From positions 4,402,001 to 4,466,000 of the forward strand of contig NC_039519.1 of assembly GCF_003672135.1 (NCBI RefSeq): DNA of 64,000 nucleotides, read 5' to 3'. How positions within the stretch are numbered: the first letter of the stretch is position 1; each line of letters opens with the position of its first letter. The notes under the pieces are model-generated. The model did not search any database and was not told where the DNA came from. It saw only the letters and a program-made list of their open reading frames with translations. Position numbers and translations under genes: made by a program. Of the stretch, positions 43,831 to 56,788 are shown piece after piece. The stretch comes from Ooceraea biroi (lineage: Eukaryota > Arthropoda > Insecta > Hymenoptera > Formicidae).

Positions 43831-46721
43831 GCAAGAGGCGAAAAATAACTAGGAGACTGCCTTAGATTTGAACTCGAACTCTCCGGGATCCCTGGTTCAC
43901 ACGCCTAGGTCTTAGGCTGTACGGTCAATACTCCTACTGTTGTGATCAACTTGTTTTCATTCCGATCCTCTATACGACCTGTCAGTCTCGACTATCTTTC
44001 CAGATCTTACAGCTCGGCCAGCCTGACATTACATTCGTCCCCAAATGTCTCCAAATCGTCGGTTCACTCTTCTGAGTCCCTCCCAACCTCCATTTTTGGT
44101 TCACTCTTCTGAGTCCCTCCCAACCTCCATGTTGGTTCACTCCTCTGAGTCCTTCCCAACCTCCATGTTGGCTCACTCCTCTGAGTCCTTCCCAACCTCC
44201 ATGTTGGCTCACTCCTCTGAGTCCTTCCCAATCTCCATGTTGGTTCACTCCTCTGAGTTCTTCCCAATCTCCATGTTCAGGCTTCACTACCGGCCAGCTG
44301 CTTCTCAACTCCCTCCTCTCCGAGGGGTAGCGGATGAATCTCAACTGTCTTCGAGGGGTAGCGGATTTTATCCCACTTCTGAATTGTAAGAGGCGAAAAA
44401 TAACTAGGAGACTGCCTTAGATTTGAATTCGAACTCTCCGGGATCCCTGGTTCACACGCCTAGGTCTTAGGCTGTACGGCCAATACTCCTACTGTTGTGA
44501 TCGACTTGTTTTCATTCCGATCCTCTATACGACCTGTCAGTCTCGACTATCTTTCCAGATCTTACAGCTCGGCCAGCCTGACATTACATTCGTCCCCGAA
44601 TGTCTCCAAATCGTCGGTTCACTCCACTTGAGTCCCTCCCAACCTCCATTTTTGGTTCACTCTTCTGAGTCCCTCCCAACCTCCATTTTGGTTCACTCTT
44701 CTGAGTCCCTCCCAACCTCCATGTTGGTTCACTCCTCTGAGTCCTTCCCAACCTCCATGTTGGTTCACTCCTCTGAGTCCTTCCCAATCTCCATGTTGGT
44801 TCACTCCTCTGAGTTCTTCCCAATCTCCATGTTCAGGCTTCACTACCGGCCAGCTGCTTCTCAACTCCCTCCTCTCCGAGGGGTAGCGGATGAATCTCAA
44901 CTGTCTTCGAGGGGTAGCGGATTTTATCCCACTTCTGAATTGTAAGAGGCGAAAAATAACTAGGAGACTGCCTTAGATTTGAATTCGAACTCTCCGGGAT
45001 CCCTGGTTCACACGCCTAGGTCTTAGGCTGTACGGCCAATACTCCTACTGTTGTGATCGACTTGTTTTCATTCCGATCCTCTATACGACCTGTCAGTCTC
45101 GACTATCTTTCCAGATCTTACAGCTCGGCCAGCCTGACATTACATTCGTCCCCGAATGTCTCCAAATCGTCGGTTCACTCCACTTGAGTCCCTCCCAACC
45201 TCCATTTTTGGTTCACTCTTCTGAGTCCCTCCCAACATCCATTTTTGGTTCACTCTTCTGAGTCCCTCCCAACCTCCATGTTGGCTCACTCCTCTGAGTC
45301 CTTCCCAACCTCCATGTTGGTTCACTCCTCTGAGTCCTTCCCAATCTCCATGTTGGTTCACTCCTCTGAGTTCTTCCCAATCTCCATGTTCAGGCTTCAC
45401 TACCGGCCAGCTGCTTCTCAACTCCCTCCTCTCCGAGGGGTAGCGGATGAATCTCAACTGTCTTCGAGGGGTAGCGGATTTGATCCCACTTCTGAAGTGT
45501 AAGAGGCGAAAAATAACTAGGAGACTGCCTTAGATTTGAACTCGAACTCTCCGCGATTCCTGGTTCACACGCCTAGGTCTTAGGCTGTACGGCCAATACT
45601 CCTACTGTTGTGATTAACTTGTTTTCATTCCGATCCTCTATACGACCTGTCAGTCTCGACTATCTTTCCAGATCTTACATCTCGGCCAGCCTGACATTAC
45701 ATTCGTCCCCAAATGTCTCCAAATCGTCGGTTCACTCCTTTTGAGTCCCTCCCAACATCCATTTTTGGTTCACTCTTCTGAGTCTCTCCCAACATCCATG
45801 TTGATTCACTCCTCTGAGTCCCTCCCAACCTCCATGTTGGTTCACTCCTCTGAGTCCTTCCCAATCTCCATGTTGGTTCACTCCTCTGAGTCCGTCCCGA
45901 CCTCCATGTTCAGGCTTCACTACCGGCCAGCTGCTTCTCAACTCCCTCCTCTCCGAGGGATAGCGGATGAATCTCAACTGTCTTCGAGGGGTAGCGGATT
46001 TTATCTCACTTCTGAATTGTAAGAGGCGAAAAATAACTAGGAGACTGCCTTAGATTTGAACTCGAACTCTCCGGGATCCCTGGTTCACACGCCTAGGTCT
46101 TAGGCTGTACGGCCAATACTCCTACTGTTGTGATCAACTTGTTTTCATTCCGATCCTCTATACGACCTGTCAGTCTCGACTATCTTTCCAGATCTTACAG
46201 CTCGGCCAGCCTGACATTACATTCGTCCCCGAATGTCTCCAAATCGTCGGTTCACTCCACTTGAGTCCCTCCCAACATCCATTTTTGGTTCACTCTTCTG
46301 AGTCTCTCCCAACATCCATGTTGATTCACTCCTCTGAGTCCCTCCCAACCTCCATGTTGGTTCACTCCTCTGAGTCCTTCCCAATCTCCATGTTGGTTCA
46401 CTCCTCTGAGTCCGTCCCGACCTCCATGTTCAGGCTTCACTACCGGCCAGCTGCTTCTCAACTCCCTCCTCTCCGAGGGATAGCGGATGAATCTCAACTG
46501 TCTTCGAGGGGTAGCGGATTTTATCTCACTTCTGAATTGTAAGAGGCGAAAAATAACTAGGAGACTGCCTTAGATTTGAACTCGAACTCTCCGGGATCCC
46601 TGGTTCACACGCCTAGGTCTTAGGCTGTACGGCCAATACTCCTACTGTTGTGATCAACTTGTTTTCATTTCGATCCTCTATACGACCTGTCAGTCTCGAC
46701 TATCTTTCCAGATCTTACAGT
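43831..46721. repeat. Composite satellite array: 520-557-bp units with internal 36-bp minisatellite
   Basis: Five full units and one partial one, starting near 43832, 44388, 44944, 45501, 46021 and 46541 at AAGAGGCGAAAAATAACTAG. Each contains a roughly 340-bp constant part, then five or six tandem copies of a 36-bp repeat (GTTCACTCCTCTGAGTCC...), then a closing part with a doubled GAGGGGTAGCGGAT. Spacing is 556, 556, 557, 520 and 520; the 36-bp difference is one minisatellite copy. Long open frames here arise because 36 is a multiple of three and are not called as genes. Confidence 0.95.
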
Positions 46722-49579
46722 AATTACTCAATCAGAACGTAATCGGAACAATAAAAAGGTTCAATGTAACGAACACCGTGTCGGTGGCGACTGTCCCCAG
46801 ATCGCTGAAGAGGCGCCCTTCCGCCTTCGTTACATATATTCCCTTTTCGCTTTCTTTTTTTCCACCGTATTTCTCCCTCTCCCGTGCAGCCACCCTCTCT
46901 GCTATTTCCGTGCTTTCCCCTTCGGCATCGTCCCATTCTAGCTTGTCGCTCGCCGCTCTTCGTGTCTCGGTCTTTCCGTCGCGTCGGCTATGTTTTATAC
47001 TGGAACGTGGATCGATATCAGAGTCCTATATAATACGTTTATGAAAGGAGGAGGAGGAGGCAGATATACGAGAGGCAAGGGACGCACCCGAGGGCATTCG
47101 CGTGGCCGCGGCAAACATGCGGAAACGGAAAAGTAAATTAATTAAGGGCGCCGACGTCGCGCGAATGATGCTGGACGTGGACCTACATCCGACCTACAGC
47201 ACCGCAGCAGAGAGAAAGCTCCACGAACGACGATGACGACGGTGCCGCGGAAGCACGACGCACGCCACGGAATCTAATTCGGCTACGCGGGAGAAAAAGT
47301 TCTACCATCGTGGCAAAAACGTTGCCGCTATTGCGTATATGTTCGACGCGAAAGCGACCGAACTTTGCTGCCGTAACCAATTGCTTAATGTCACAGTGCA
47401 AAATCCGACTCGTTGGGAAAATGGAAACTACCTGCTGAGTACACGTAAATGCCGAATACTGGATGAAAAGTTTAACCAGGCGATTTTGATTACATTCGAA
47501 CGGCATGCTTTTTAATCACGTATTTATTTTAGAAAACTATTAAATGAAAGCTTAAAAAATCGAATATTTGCAATCAAGTATTATTAAATTACTTCGTCCA
47601 ATTAAGTGATTTTTAATATTCGCACTTAATCTTCAATAACGCATCCTGCACGTTGTGTTAACTTAAATTATTAGAATAAATTATTAAATTATTAGAATAC
47701 GAAACGCATCGAATAGAATGCAAACGTATCGTCTCAAACGTTTCTCGTCCGCAAAATTCGCGATCATTGTTTGAAGTACAGATATTTGTTTAGCGAGTAC
47801 ATACCCCAGCTGTTATAAATCATCGACAGCAATTATTAAGCGTTTTACTATTCTAAACGGTACCCGCCAGCGGTATCCTTCATTACATACGCCACGGTCT
47901 ATCCTTTCCTCACTCCAACTTTCTCTAAAACTGTCCGTCGCTAACTTGCCAGTCAGCGTCTGCATTTCGTCTAACTGCACTGAGAAAGAGAGATGCGGGA
48001 GTTATGCGACTCGCTCGGCCAGCCATCTTTCTCCGCTCTCGGTGGAGAAAAACGACAGACGGAGTGGGCAATGTGAAGCTCATGTGTACCAACATATAGC
48101 AAGAATATAGCAGACACGTGTGCACACTTGAAATCGTGAATACTGAACACATGAATTTTCTATCAATGGACATGGCTTGAGGTTCGCGCATAGCGTTTGA
48201 ATATTCATTATTATTTGTAGTAATATAATTTTTTTATTGCAATTTAAAATTTTGTCTAATTTTGTTTGTAATAATAATTAACATGAACGATTAATAAAAG
48301 TATGATTAAGAAATAAATAGTATAATGCATTAAATAGACCAATCGATGAAGATATAGTTGTAAATTCTTTACCAACAATCATTAACTATAAATATCTAGA
48401 TATATTATGAATGTCCCAAATTGGTGCAACTTCGTGCATCAAGATATTCATGTGTACATTATTTGAAAAGAACCAGACACACACTTCTAGCGAGAAGTTT
48501 AAATCGATGACTGGTTACACCGTTAGCTATATCTAAGAAATGCTCGCAACTGTGACTCCGTTCCTCCAGAAACATTTCGTAAACAATGCTATGCAATCTC
48601 AACAATGAGCAATCTCTTTTTAGTGATGACTACGTAGCGGAAGCATTTCCTACTAATGACATTTGGTAGAGCATTTCCCTTATTAGTGACGTTCATCAGA
48701 ATCTTAATTGCCCTAAAATATCATCTGCAGCAACTGTAACTGTAGATTAACGGCTTCCTGCGTATATCGAATAAATAAAAAGTATAATATTCCAAAATCG
48801 CATTACAGCTATTTTACATAAGTCACTTTTCATAATCATAATAATATCGTCGTGTTCAAGCATCAATACGTAAAGTAACGATTTGTCCATAACAAGAATG
48901 AACCTTGTACTATAACCTAAACTAACCTAAAATATCAACAATCATCACTAGCGTAGTTCGAAATAATTATAGGAAAATGACATTACTCAGTGGTCTGACG
49001 GATCGGCCTTTTTCGTAGTAGTTGTACCCATCCTGTGACATTTCATACGTTGCGGGCACTGTAGTTAAATTACGGTAATTACGGATTTTCTCGCTGACGC
49101 GTACACCTCACGCATGTGTTCCGCACGCATGCGACGCCCCCTGCGGGCCCTACGTGCACTAATTAACGCAACACTAGAGAATCGGGGGATTTGCCCCCTC
49201 ACCTTAAGAAATGAATGTGTATATGTAGTACGGTACAACGATCAATCGTTGATCGATTATCACGATTGAAATTTTACAAAATTATAAACAAAGATGAGTA
49301 AAATTCAGCATGAGGGAATCACGTGGACCACGAGTACAATTTGTGCACTTAATCGCGACGCTCGAATCGTTTCTCGGACTGTCAGTATTTCGATTCGATT
49401 CGTGGAAAAACACAATAGTAGTAGCAGTGCTCCGCTATTTCCTATCGATACAGAACAAACAACCGCGCGCGCGTTCGACCTACGGTCACGCTGTCTGCTG
49501 GCGCAATAACAGCGGCAGAAGAGCGGGGCGGAGGGGGGCGAGGGGGGAGGAAGAAAGAGGAAAACAAAAAACGACTCAC
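46722..49579. other. Gene-free stretch between satellite and CpG-rich block
   Basis: A pyrimidine-rich/CpG-rich part at 46770-47240 is followed by AT-rich DNA to about 49080. No ORF with domain support, no RNA gene and no inverted-repeat element recognised. Confidence 0.5.
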
Positions 49580-49800
49580 CGGTAATGACGTCAGCCGTGG
49601 AAAGCGAACCGGATCTGAAGTTTCCCGCGGCGGGCGGCGGTCGATCCACCGGCGCGGCGCGGCGCGATTCACCGACCCGGCCTGCTCGACTGAGGACGAC
49701 GTCGGCGACGGTTCCGTGCAGCGGTCACGCACACACGCGCGCCCGTATGCATATGTGCACGCAGCAGCGCACACACGCGCGCGCGCGCGCGGGAGCGGCG
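49580..49800 (-). promoter_or_regulatory. Smr: Proposed non-coding first exon and promoter of Smr
   Basis: On the minus strand a GC-rich segment ends ATT-ACC-G|GTGAGT, a strong donor at 49579. Its phase would fit exon 2 (V-HNALGVMETV), but the frame has no ATG and a stop at 49727-49725. It is therefore best read as 5' untranslated. The start of the exon is unknown. A palindromic CRE/ATF site lies near the donor. The link to exon 2, 9.5 kb away, is inference. Confidence 0.4.
49586..49593. promoter_or_regulatory. CRE/ATF-type palindrome TGACGTCA
   Basis: Perfect eight-base CRE in a CpG-rich context next to the proposed Smr first-exon donor. Binding is not shown. Confidence 0.35.
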
Positions 49801-50167
49801 CGTGTCTTATTTAGAAAATTCGATCGACCGATCGATCCATGAAACTCGCGCCACTCGCTTACTCCTCAGCATACTTCACTCCGCATCCCTCCGCGCGCGG
49901 AGGAGGGCCAGTTGTCTCCTTTCGCCCGCTTTCTTTTTCCTTCCACCTGCACCTCTTCCTCCTCCTCGTGCACCTCCTCTTCCTTCGTTGCACTTCCTTC
50001 CCCTTTGTCGCGTCGCTCCGTGTATTTACTCCACCCTTCGTCGCTTCGCCGTCTTCTTCCTCTTCCTCCCCTTCCGTCTCTCACCACTCACTGCACACCG
50101 CGGCAACTCACTGTCACACGCGTCCACACACACTGTCACGCGGCACCGCACTCGAATGCGTAGACAC

Positions 50168-50200
<33 letters not shown>

Positions 50201-50691
50201 ACTGCCAAAACTCTCGTCTTTTCTTCTTTTCTTCTTCTTCGTCCTCGTTTTCGTGTCGCCGCTTCCGCTGCAATCTCTGCGGAAAGGATGAGTTGCAAGG
50301 AACATCGAATTAACGCACCGCTGACAACGACGCGAACGTCGTCGCATTTGTTCGTTCGCGCGGGAAGACGCGTAAATTTAAACGCGAGAGCGCGAGTGTT
50401 GCGATCGCGATGTTCTTGTATCTTTCGTTCGGGAACCTCCTAGACTCGATTATGTAATTCGAGTGTCTCGTGTCGTCACGTTGTTGTCGTTAGTCTCGTT
50501 TTACGGCGAAACGAGAGCGGAGTAACCGCGTTGTTTAATCGAAGAGCGTTGCACCGAGCGACAGATATACGTGTGCGTCGTTATAAAGAAAACGCACGCG
50601 CGACACGTGTTCCGCAGGAATCAAAGACATGTGCACGACTGCTATTAATACCGAAATGTGTACCAATAAGTTCTCTAACGTCAACGTAGCA
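49801..50691. other. GC/pyrimidine-rich stretch with GA microsatellite
   Basis: Low-complexity C/T-rich DNA opens frames on both strands at once, so none is called. A GA run at 50172-50200 lies within it. Promoter-proximal DNA is possible given the CpG content. Confidence 0.4.
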
Positions 50692-51506
50692 CACCCTCAG
50701 AAAGGATTTCTGATAACAGGACGAAAAATATTCTTGACTAATTTAATCGTATTACAAGTATAAAAAATATGACAATAAAACAATTTTTAATTTAAATCAG
50801 TAATTTCGATTCTTCTCTCTCGAATTAAATAAGATTGTCTTACTGTCTCGAGACAAGAGTAACATGTACAAATTTATGCTTATATATTCTTCTATGTAGA
50901 ATAATTTGATATTAGCGCCACTTTATAGTAGGCTTTGTCCATGTCGACGCATCATTTTCTCACAGTCGCTCGTCGACTCGGCGCTTCTGCGTCCTTTATT
51001 CCGATAAAACGGCCAATATTTATGTGTTGCAATCGAAAATCGGGAAAGTGTTTCTGTTATTTACAATGCAAGAAATATTAAAAGATATGGAAATGTAAGT
51101 ATATACAATATACTTACTTGAGAAATAAGATTCGAGATAAGACATTTCCACTTATTCATTGTAAATAACAGAAACACTTTCCCGATTTTCGATTGCAACA
51201 CATAAATATTGGCCGTTTTGTGCAGATTCTACAAATTCTCTTACAAGAATAGAATAAGATGTCTTTTAGATCTCACAATATTCTGAAATCAAGAATATTT
51301 TGAACTTGCTAGAAATTTGTATCTAAATCCTTCTGAGAAAATTAATGAGATAGCACCAAGATTATTTGAATCTAGATTTTCGAATTTTCTATTCAAGATT
51401 AAAATATGCTTCTTTTCAATAATAAATATGATTGTCGCTATAGCGATCTTAGTTTATGATAGATTAAAGAGTAATAGCATTAAGTCCAGAAATCTTTTCT
51501 GTGGGT
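50692..51506. mobile_element. CACCCTCAGAAA-ended foldback element, copy 1 (815 bp)
   Basis: Ends are an imperfect inverted repeat (CACCCTCAGAAAGGATTTCT versus CACCCACAGAAAAGATTTCT). Inside is a second inverted pair: about 51006-51074 and 51154-51219, with landmarks GGCCAATATTTATGTG and CGGGAAAGTGTTTCTG. It encodes nothing recognised. It is nearly identical to copy 2 but lacks 16 bp near the loop. Confidence 0.85.
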
Positions 51507-51702
51507 GTAGCGAGAGGGTTGACAATCGTCGTGTACCAGTTATAAAAGACACTGGTCACGTAATCGCGTAAACTATGTCTAAACAAAACAGGAGGACAAA
51601 ACAGTTTAATCAAACAAGCTTGGAGTTATGATCGATGCCAATGGTAAGTATGAAAATGGAAGGCCAAGTGATAATCAATGATTACATCGCGATTAATCCG
51701 TG

Positions 51703-52533
51703 CACCCTCAGAAAGGATTTCTGATAACAGGACGAAAAATATTCTCGACTAATTTAATCGTATTACAAGTATAAAAAATATGACAATAAAACAATTTTTA
51801 ATTTAAATCAGTAATTTCGATTCTTCTCTCTCGAATTAAATAAGATTGTCTTACTGTCTCGAGACAAGAGTAACATGTACAAATTTATGCTTATATATTC
51901 TTCTATGTAGAATAATTTGATATTAGCGCCACTTTATAGTAGGCTTTGTCCATGTCGACGCATCATTTTCTCACAGTCGCTCGTCGACTCGGCGCTTCTG
52001 CGTCCTTTATTCCGATAAAACGGCCAATATTTATGTGTTGCAATCGAAAATCGGGAAAGTGTTTCTGTTATTTACAATGCAAGAAATATTAAAAGATATG
52101 GAAATGCAAGTAAGTATATACAATATACTTACTTGAGAAATAAGATTCGAGATAAGACATTTCCATATCTTTTGCACTTATTCATTGTAAATAACAGAAA
52201 CACTTTCCCGATTTTCGATTGCAACACATAAATATTGGCCGTTTTGTGCAGATTCTACAAATTCTCTTACAAGAATAGAATAAGATGTCTTTTAGATCTC
52301 ACAATATTCTGAAATCAAGAATATTTTGAACTTGCTAGAAATTTGTATCTAAATCCTTCTGAGAAAATTAATGAGATAGCACCAAGATTATTTGAATCTA
52401 GATTTTCGAATTTTCTATTCAAGATTAAAATATGCTTCTTTTCAATAATAAATATGATTGTCGCTATAGCGATCTTAGTTTATGATAGATTAAAGAGTAA
52501 TAGCATTAAGTCCAGAAATCTTTTCTGTGGGTG
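51703..52533. mobile_element. CACCCTCAGAAA-ended foldback element, copy 2 (831 bp)
   Basis: Same ends and inner inverted repeat as copy 1, 196 bp downstream and in the same orientation. Its inner hairpin is longer and more regular around AAAGATATGGAAATG. Sequence between and around the copies differs, so two insertions, or duplication with later rearrangement, are both possible. No clear target duplication is visible. Confidence 0.85.
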
Positions 52534-52746
52534 CAGCTTTTCTCAGTCCGAGGTTCATCATCGATTTTAATTTTTCGACGATTTTATCTTTAAGGAAAAT
52601 ATTGAAACTTGTGCGTAATTAATATTGATAATAATCTGAATATTTATGTATCTTAAAAAGAAAATCAGATTGGAGTCATAAAGCGAAATTTCATGATTAA
52701 GATGTTGCAAAAATGGCATTTCACGCGCGTACACGTTTTACGTGTC

Positions 52747-52863
52747 TGGTCTGTTCTTACATTAAGCTCGTCTTAAATATCATCTTAAGATATTTGTTAG
52801 CCAATCAAATAGCTGTATTAGTATCTAAAAGGTATACTTAAGACTCGGCGTAAGAATGGACCA
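52747..52863. repeat. Small imperfect inverted-repeat element
   Basis: TGGTCTGTTCTTACATTAAG then CTCGTCTTAA at the left pairs with an inverted copy at 52834-52863 (TGGTCCATTCTTACGCCGAG, TCTTAAG). About 117 bp, MITE-like, no coding. Confidence 0.55.
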
Positions 52864-55800
52864 TCAATATTGCCGTAAAAAACACTCCTGCCAGTATTCC
52901 TAACTTGAAAGGTTACGAGAGCTATCAGCGAAACACACACACATGGATCTAGTAAACCAGACAAAATAACCAACATTATGTCGAGCCTACGACTTTCCCA
53001 CTCGCTCTAGACATAATCACACGAAACACGAAGTCGCTTTAACCGGAGCGATTGGCGACAGTGGCCGATTAGGGGAACCGCGGCGCCCGTCCGACTTCCG
53101 GTTCAGCTGTTCGCGCAACAGTCCGCATATTTTTTCCCGACCTTGCCGCGTGCCTCGCCGTGTGATGCGCCTCGATCTTTTTCCGCCAATCGTTCGTTTC
53201 GCTCGGTATTCCGTCTTCCCCCCCCCCCACTTCGTTTCTTTTCTTCCACTCTTTCTGCCTCTGGTCCCTCTCCCTCTCTTTGTCCCGTTCCCTGCAGTCT
53301 AGTAACACTCGAGATAGGCGCACCTTACGCCCGAGAATTTCCTCATTGACCCGCGCCTTGTGCGCTCCGTATTCCACCTGCGACTCGTCATCGCCGTTAT
53401 TAATATCGTCCCCGTTGCCACCGAGCCGCGACCGAGCTTATTACCATTCCCACGACAGAATCGCGCTACGGCGTCACCGCTAGCACTTCCATCGCTGTCG
53501 GTGCTGATCGCGTCGTTGGCCTCCCAGCGAAATTATAGTCAAAGTTCAAGCGAATTAGCGAAATTACCAGATAATCGCGGACTCAGTTTTTGTCACGTCG
53601 CGTCGGCACGTTGGCTAATCCAAAAACGAACGCGATGGCGGAAGAATACTGAGAAGGTTTTACTAAAATTTATATTTATTTCGATATAGCAACGAGAAAC
53701 TTTCGAGATGAATCGTGAAAATAGTAATTTGCCTTTGGTACAGTTATCAATTGCTTTAACGCGCCAATCCGAGTTTTTATTATTTTTTGGTAAATTCGTT
53801 CTGCGGTTACTCGCAAAGATAATATTTCAAAGGTGTTGCTTTACGATTATCCCAATGCTGCCATTCGATATTTGCGAATTGTCATTTTATATTTTATTTG
53901 CAGAGAAAGAGAGAGAGAGATAGGGAAATAATACACACACTCGCAGCATACGGACAAATCGCGGAATGGCCGAAAACCCGAGGAAAACACTCCCGGTTCT
54001 CTGACTCGAGGCGCGGGCGTACTCATACACGACGAGAGGTCACAACAAATGGTCCTCCTCTTCCTCCTCTCGTCTCCCCCCTTCGGCTTTTACGCGGTCA
54101 GAGGAGCTTTCCTCGGTACCGTCCGCTGCTGCCGCCTCTTCGCTTCTTCTCGCCGTTTCTCCTATCCGACTCGGGCGTCGACTTTCGTGCTAAAACATCC
54201 CGCTCGTCCGACACCAACCGACAGCAACCAGTACACTCCTGCGGAACAAAATATACCTTTCGTTAAAATAATAAGTTTCGTTAAATAATAAGCAATTATA
54301 ACAAATAGATAAATAAGAGACTAAATTTTTCAAGACTGAAATCGATATAATTTCGGTGAATTTCGATTTTGATGACGAGTATTTGGTGACTCACAAGAAT
54401 CATCCTTACTCTGCGAGTGCAGTTCTCTCCTCGAAATTATTTCGACCTCACTGCTCTCGAAAATGTTTTCATTTCATTTCATGGTCGATTTTGCTACAGT
54501 TGATTGTCATAAATATCGTGAGGAATCCATTGACCGATCGGTCGTTCCTCGATTTTTTCTCTCTCTCTCTCTGTCTCAGACAAGTGCTTGTGGAAACTAA
54601 TTACGTTACAGACTTGCCGGTATGCACAATATCTGGTCACGCGATAACGAAACACTTGTAACTTCACAGAATATTCCGTGTTTCGACCTCTCTATTTTCC
54701 GCGTAATCGACAGCAATTATGCACCGTACATATCCGCGCGGGCTAACTATACGCGAGGACGAATTAACATGCAAATCGATTGATCAAATGCGAATCAACG
54801 TAAGGAGAAAAAAGGTAGAGATGCGCGTTATTAGCATCAGTTGAAGATGTCGTTACACACTCATTATCCGTAAAATGCACGGGAGATGGAATATACCAGA
54901 CGAGGGAAAGAAATTATGGTTGCGTCAGGTTTAGGATAAGTGTTCGGCAATTGGGATGACCGGTTATTGACCCGTCGTGAATGTAGCTATATTACATGGA
55001 AATTTAATGTAAAATGTCCATAGAAAATTTTATGTGCATATAGCGAGAACTAATGTGTGTGTGTGTGTGTGGTGCAGGCACAGACACGTAATAATATTTG
55101 TGCTCGGGCACAATGCAGCTCTCTACTTTAAAAGTTTACGTTAGTTACTAGAATTTTAGTATTTTGCATGTTGTTCGAGTTGGAAAAGTCCGTAAAAATA
55201 ATTAATTATACCGTCTTCGACCTCAAATGATCCAGGGGCATTGCGATACTTTAGTACCGAGAAATATTAAAAAGTCGTTCAAAAACGTTGTACGCGAGAA
55301 AGACCCATCTTCGTGACAAATTTCAGACATCTTTCTGTTCAGTAAAAAAATATCACGTATTTGGCGGGAGATCCGCAGCAGCCAACGGAGATATAGCGAT
55401 TACATCGGGATACGTATACCAAGCACGCAATGAGGGCGATCGATTTTCGCGCAGTGGGAAATACTGCAGGAGAAAGCATCTGACGCGCGTTTGAATTGCG
55501 CCGGTGGTGTCGAAGGTACGGCCCGGGTCGATCCGCCGAGTTGAATGCGCGACAGTAGCAAAAATGGCAAATATCAGCTGTACGGGACAACCTAGCTCTC
55601 TCTCTCTCTTTCTCTTTCTTTCGTTCTTCTACGATCGATCTTCTAGTTACAGCAACACAAGAAGAACAACAACACTAGCCATTGGGTATAGTCATTGAAA
55701 CGATTCTAAAACGTTTCTGTTCGAAAGATAATGCATATTTAACCTGCTTCGAATTCATTCTTTAACCTTTCTTTCCAGCGGGAATTTCTACGATACTTTT

Positions 55801-56784
55801 ACGGGAAGTAACATTGTGTTTTCAAACGTGTTTTGTTAACAAAATACAAAACGGACTGTCTAATAAAAATTGAATAAAAATAAAATCATTCATTATTATT
55901 AATTATCAAAAAGCTGTAATAAGAGAGAGAGAGATTCAAATTTTTATTAGACAGTCTTGATGGAAATATGAAAATATTATGTATGATACTGGTGAACAAA
56001 CAATTGCTCAACAGGTATCGCAAGGAACCGCAGGCGCATGCATGCTGAAAGTTTCTTGAAATCTAATCAAACGTTCCGACATTACGGTTCGCTCGGTGGG
56101 AGCTGAGTCATCACGTACAGTGGACACAGCGCGCGCACTGTATGCACTAATGGTTCACTTGGTCGTCCACCTTGAGGATGTTGCCTTTAAGGTACCTTGC
56201 GGCATCCAGCTCCAGCCTCCCCACCCCTACCGCGGACGACGCGGGAACGATTCGTCTCACGATACTCCCCGCGCTAACTTATTCGGATGGCAAAAAACAA
56301 CGTGACGCAAGAGCCGAGTTCTCCCGCAACTTCGCACGATACTTTCGCTCGCAACCAAAACGCCACACCCGCGCGTATTTAAATTTTTCAGTACCGAGTA
56401 CAACGGAAAAAATGCCGACGCTGCTCCACGTTTTCCTCGGCAATGTTGACGTCATCTTCGGCAGCTCGGGAATGCTTAAATTTATTTTATGATTATTTAG
56501 TTAATGATCTATTCTTAAAGTACGGGAATTCTCCTTTGTTTGTTGCGAAAGTAGTTTTTGATATTAGAAAGAATTTACGTACGTTGGTACAATAATACTC
56601 CCACGTACGATGAAATATGCAGACGAATGTTCGTGCGATATTTTTGTGAGACGCGTTTCCGACTGAGGTTCTTTGGTTCTTGAGGAACGCGAAGCAATCG
56701 ATACCGTATAATTAATATAATCGACAAGATCTTTCAAACAGTCGATAAATTGTCTTATTATTGGATGAAAATACCATTACGGTA
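52864..56784. other. No gene recognised; CpG-rich blocks and microsatellites
   Basis: CpG-rich, pyrimidine-rich DNA at 53040-53500 and 54000-54240, a GT run at about 55052-55071, TC tracts at about 54558-54572 and 55595-55622, and a small inverted-repeat element at 55854-55958. Open frames here lack domains and occur on both strands. Confidence 0.45.
55854..55958. repeat. Short MITE-like inverted repeat, about 105 bp
   Basis: GACTGTCTAATAAAAATTGA at the left pairs with the inverse TCAAATTTTTATTAGACAGT at the right, around an AT-rich loop with a short GA run. Confidence 0.65.
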
Positions 56785-56788
56785 TTAA

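Larger units (their letters stand above)
40043..49579 (-). other. Proposed Smr intron 1
   Basis: Lies between a proposed non-coding first exon (donor at 49579) and exon 2. It holds the satellite array at 43831-46721, a degenerate tandem pair at about 42071-42310, a CpG-rich block at about 42470-42790, and AT-rich DNA (40.0-42.4, 47.5-49.0 kb) in which no gene is seen. Confidence 0.4.

Noticed and set aside
43831..46721. Regularly spaced repeats that could suggest a CRISPR array
   Set aside because: Units are contiguous with no unique spacers, in a eukaryotic intron-like context; ordinary satellite.
49802..50443. Long plus-strand open frame in C/T-rich DNA
   Set aside because: Overlapping frames are open on both strands, composition is low-complexity, and no domain is present.
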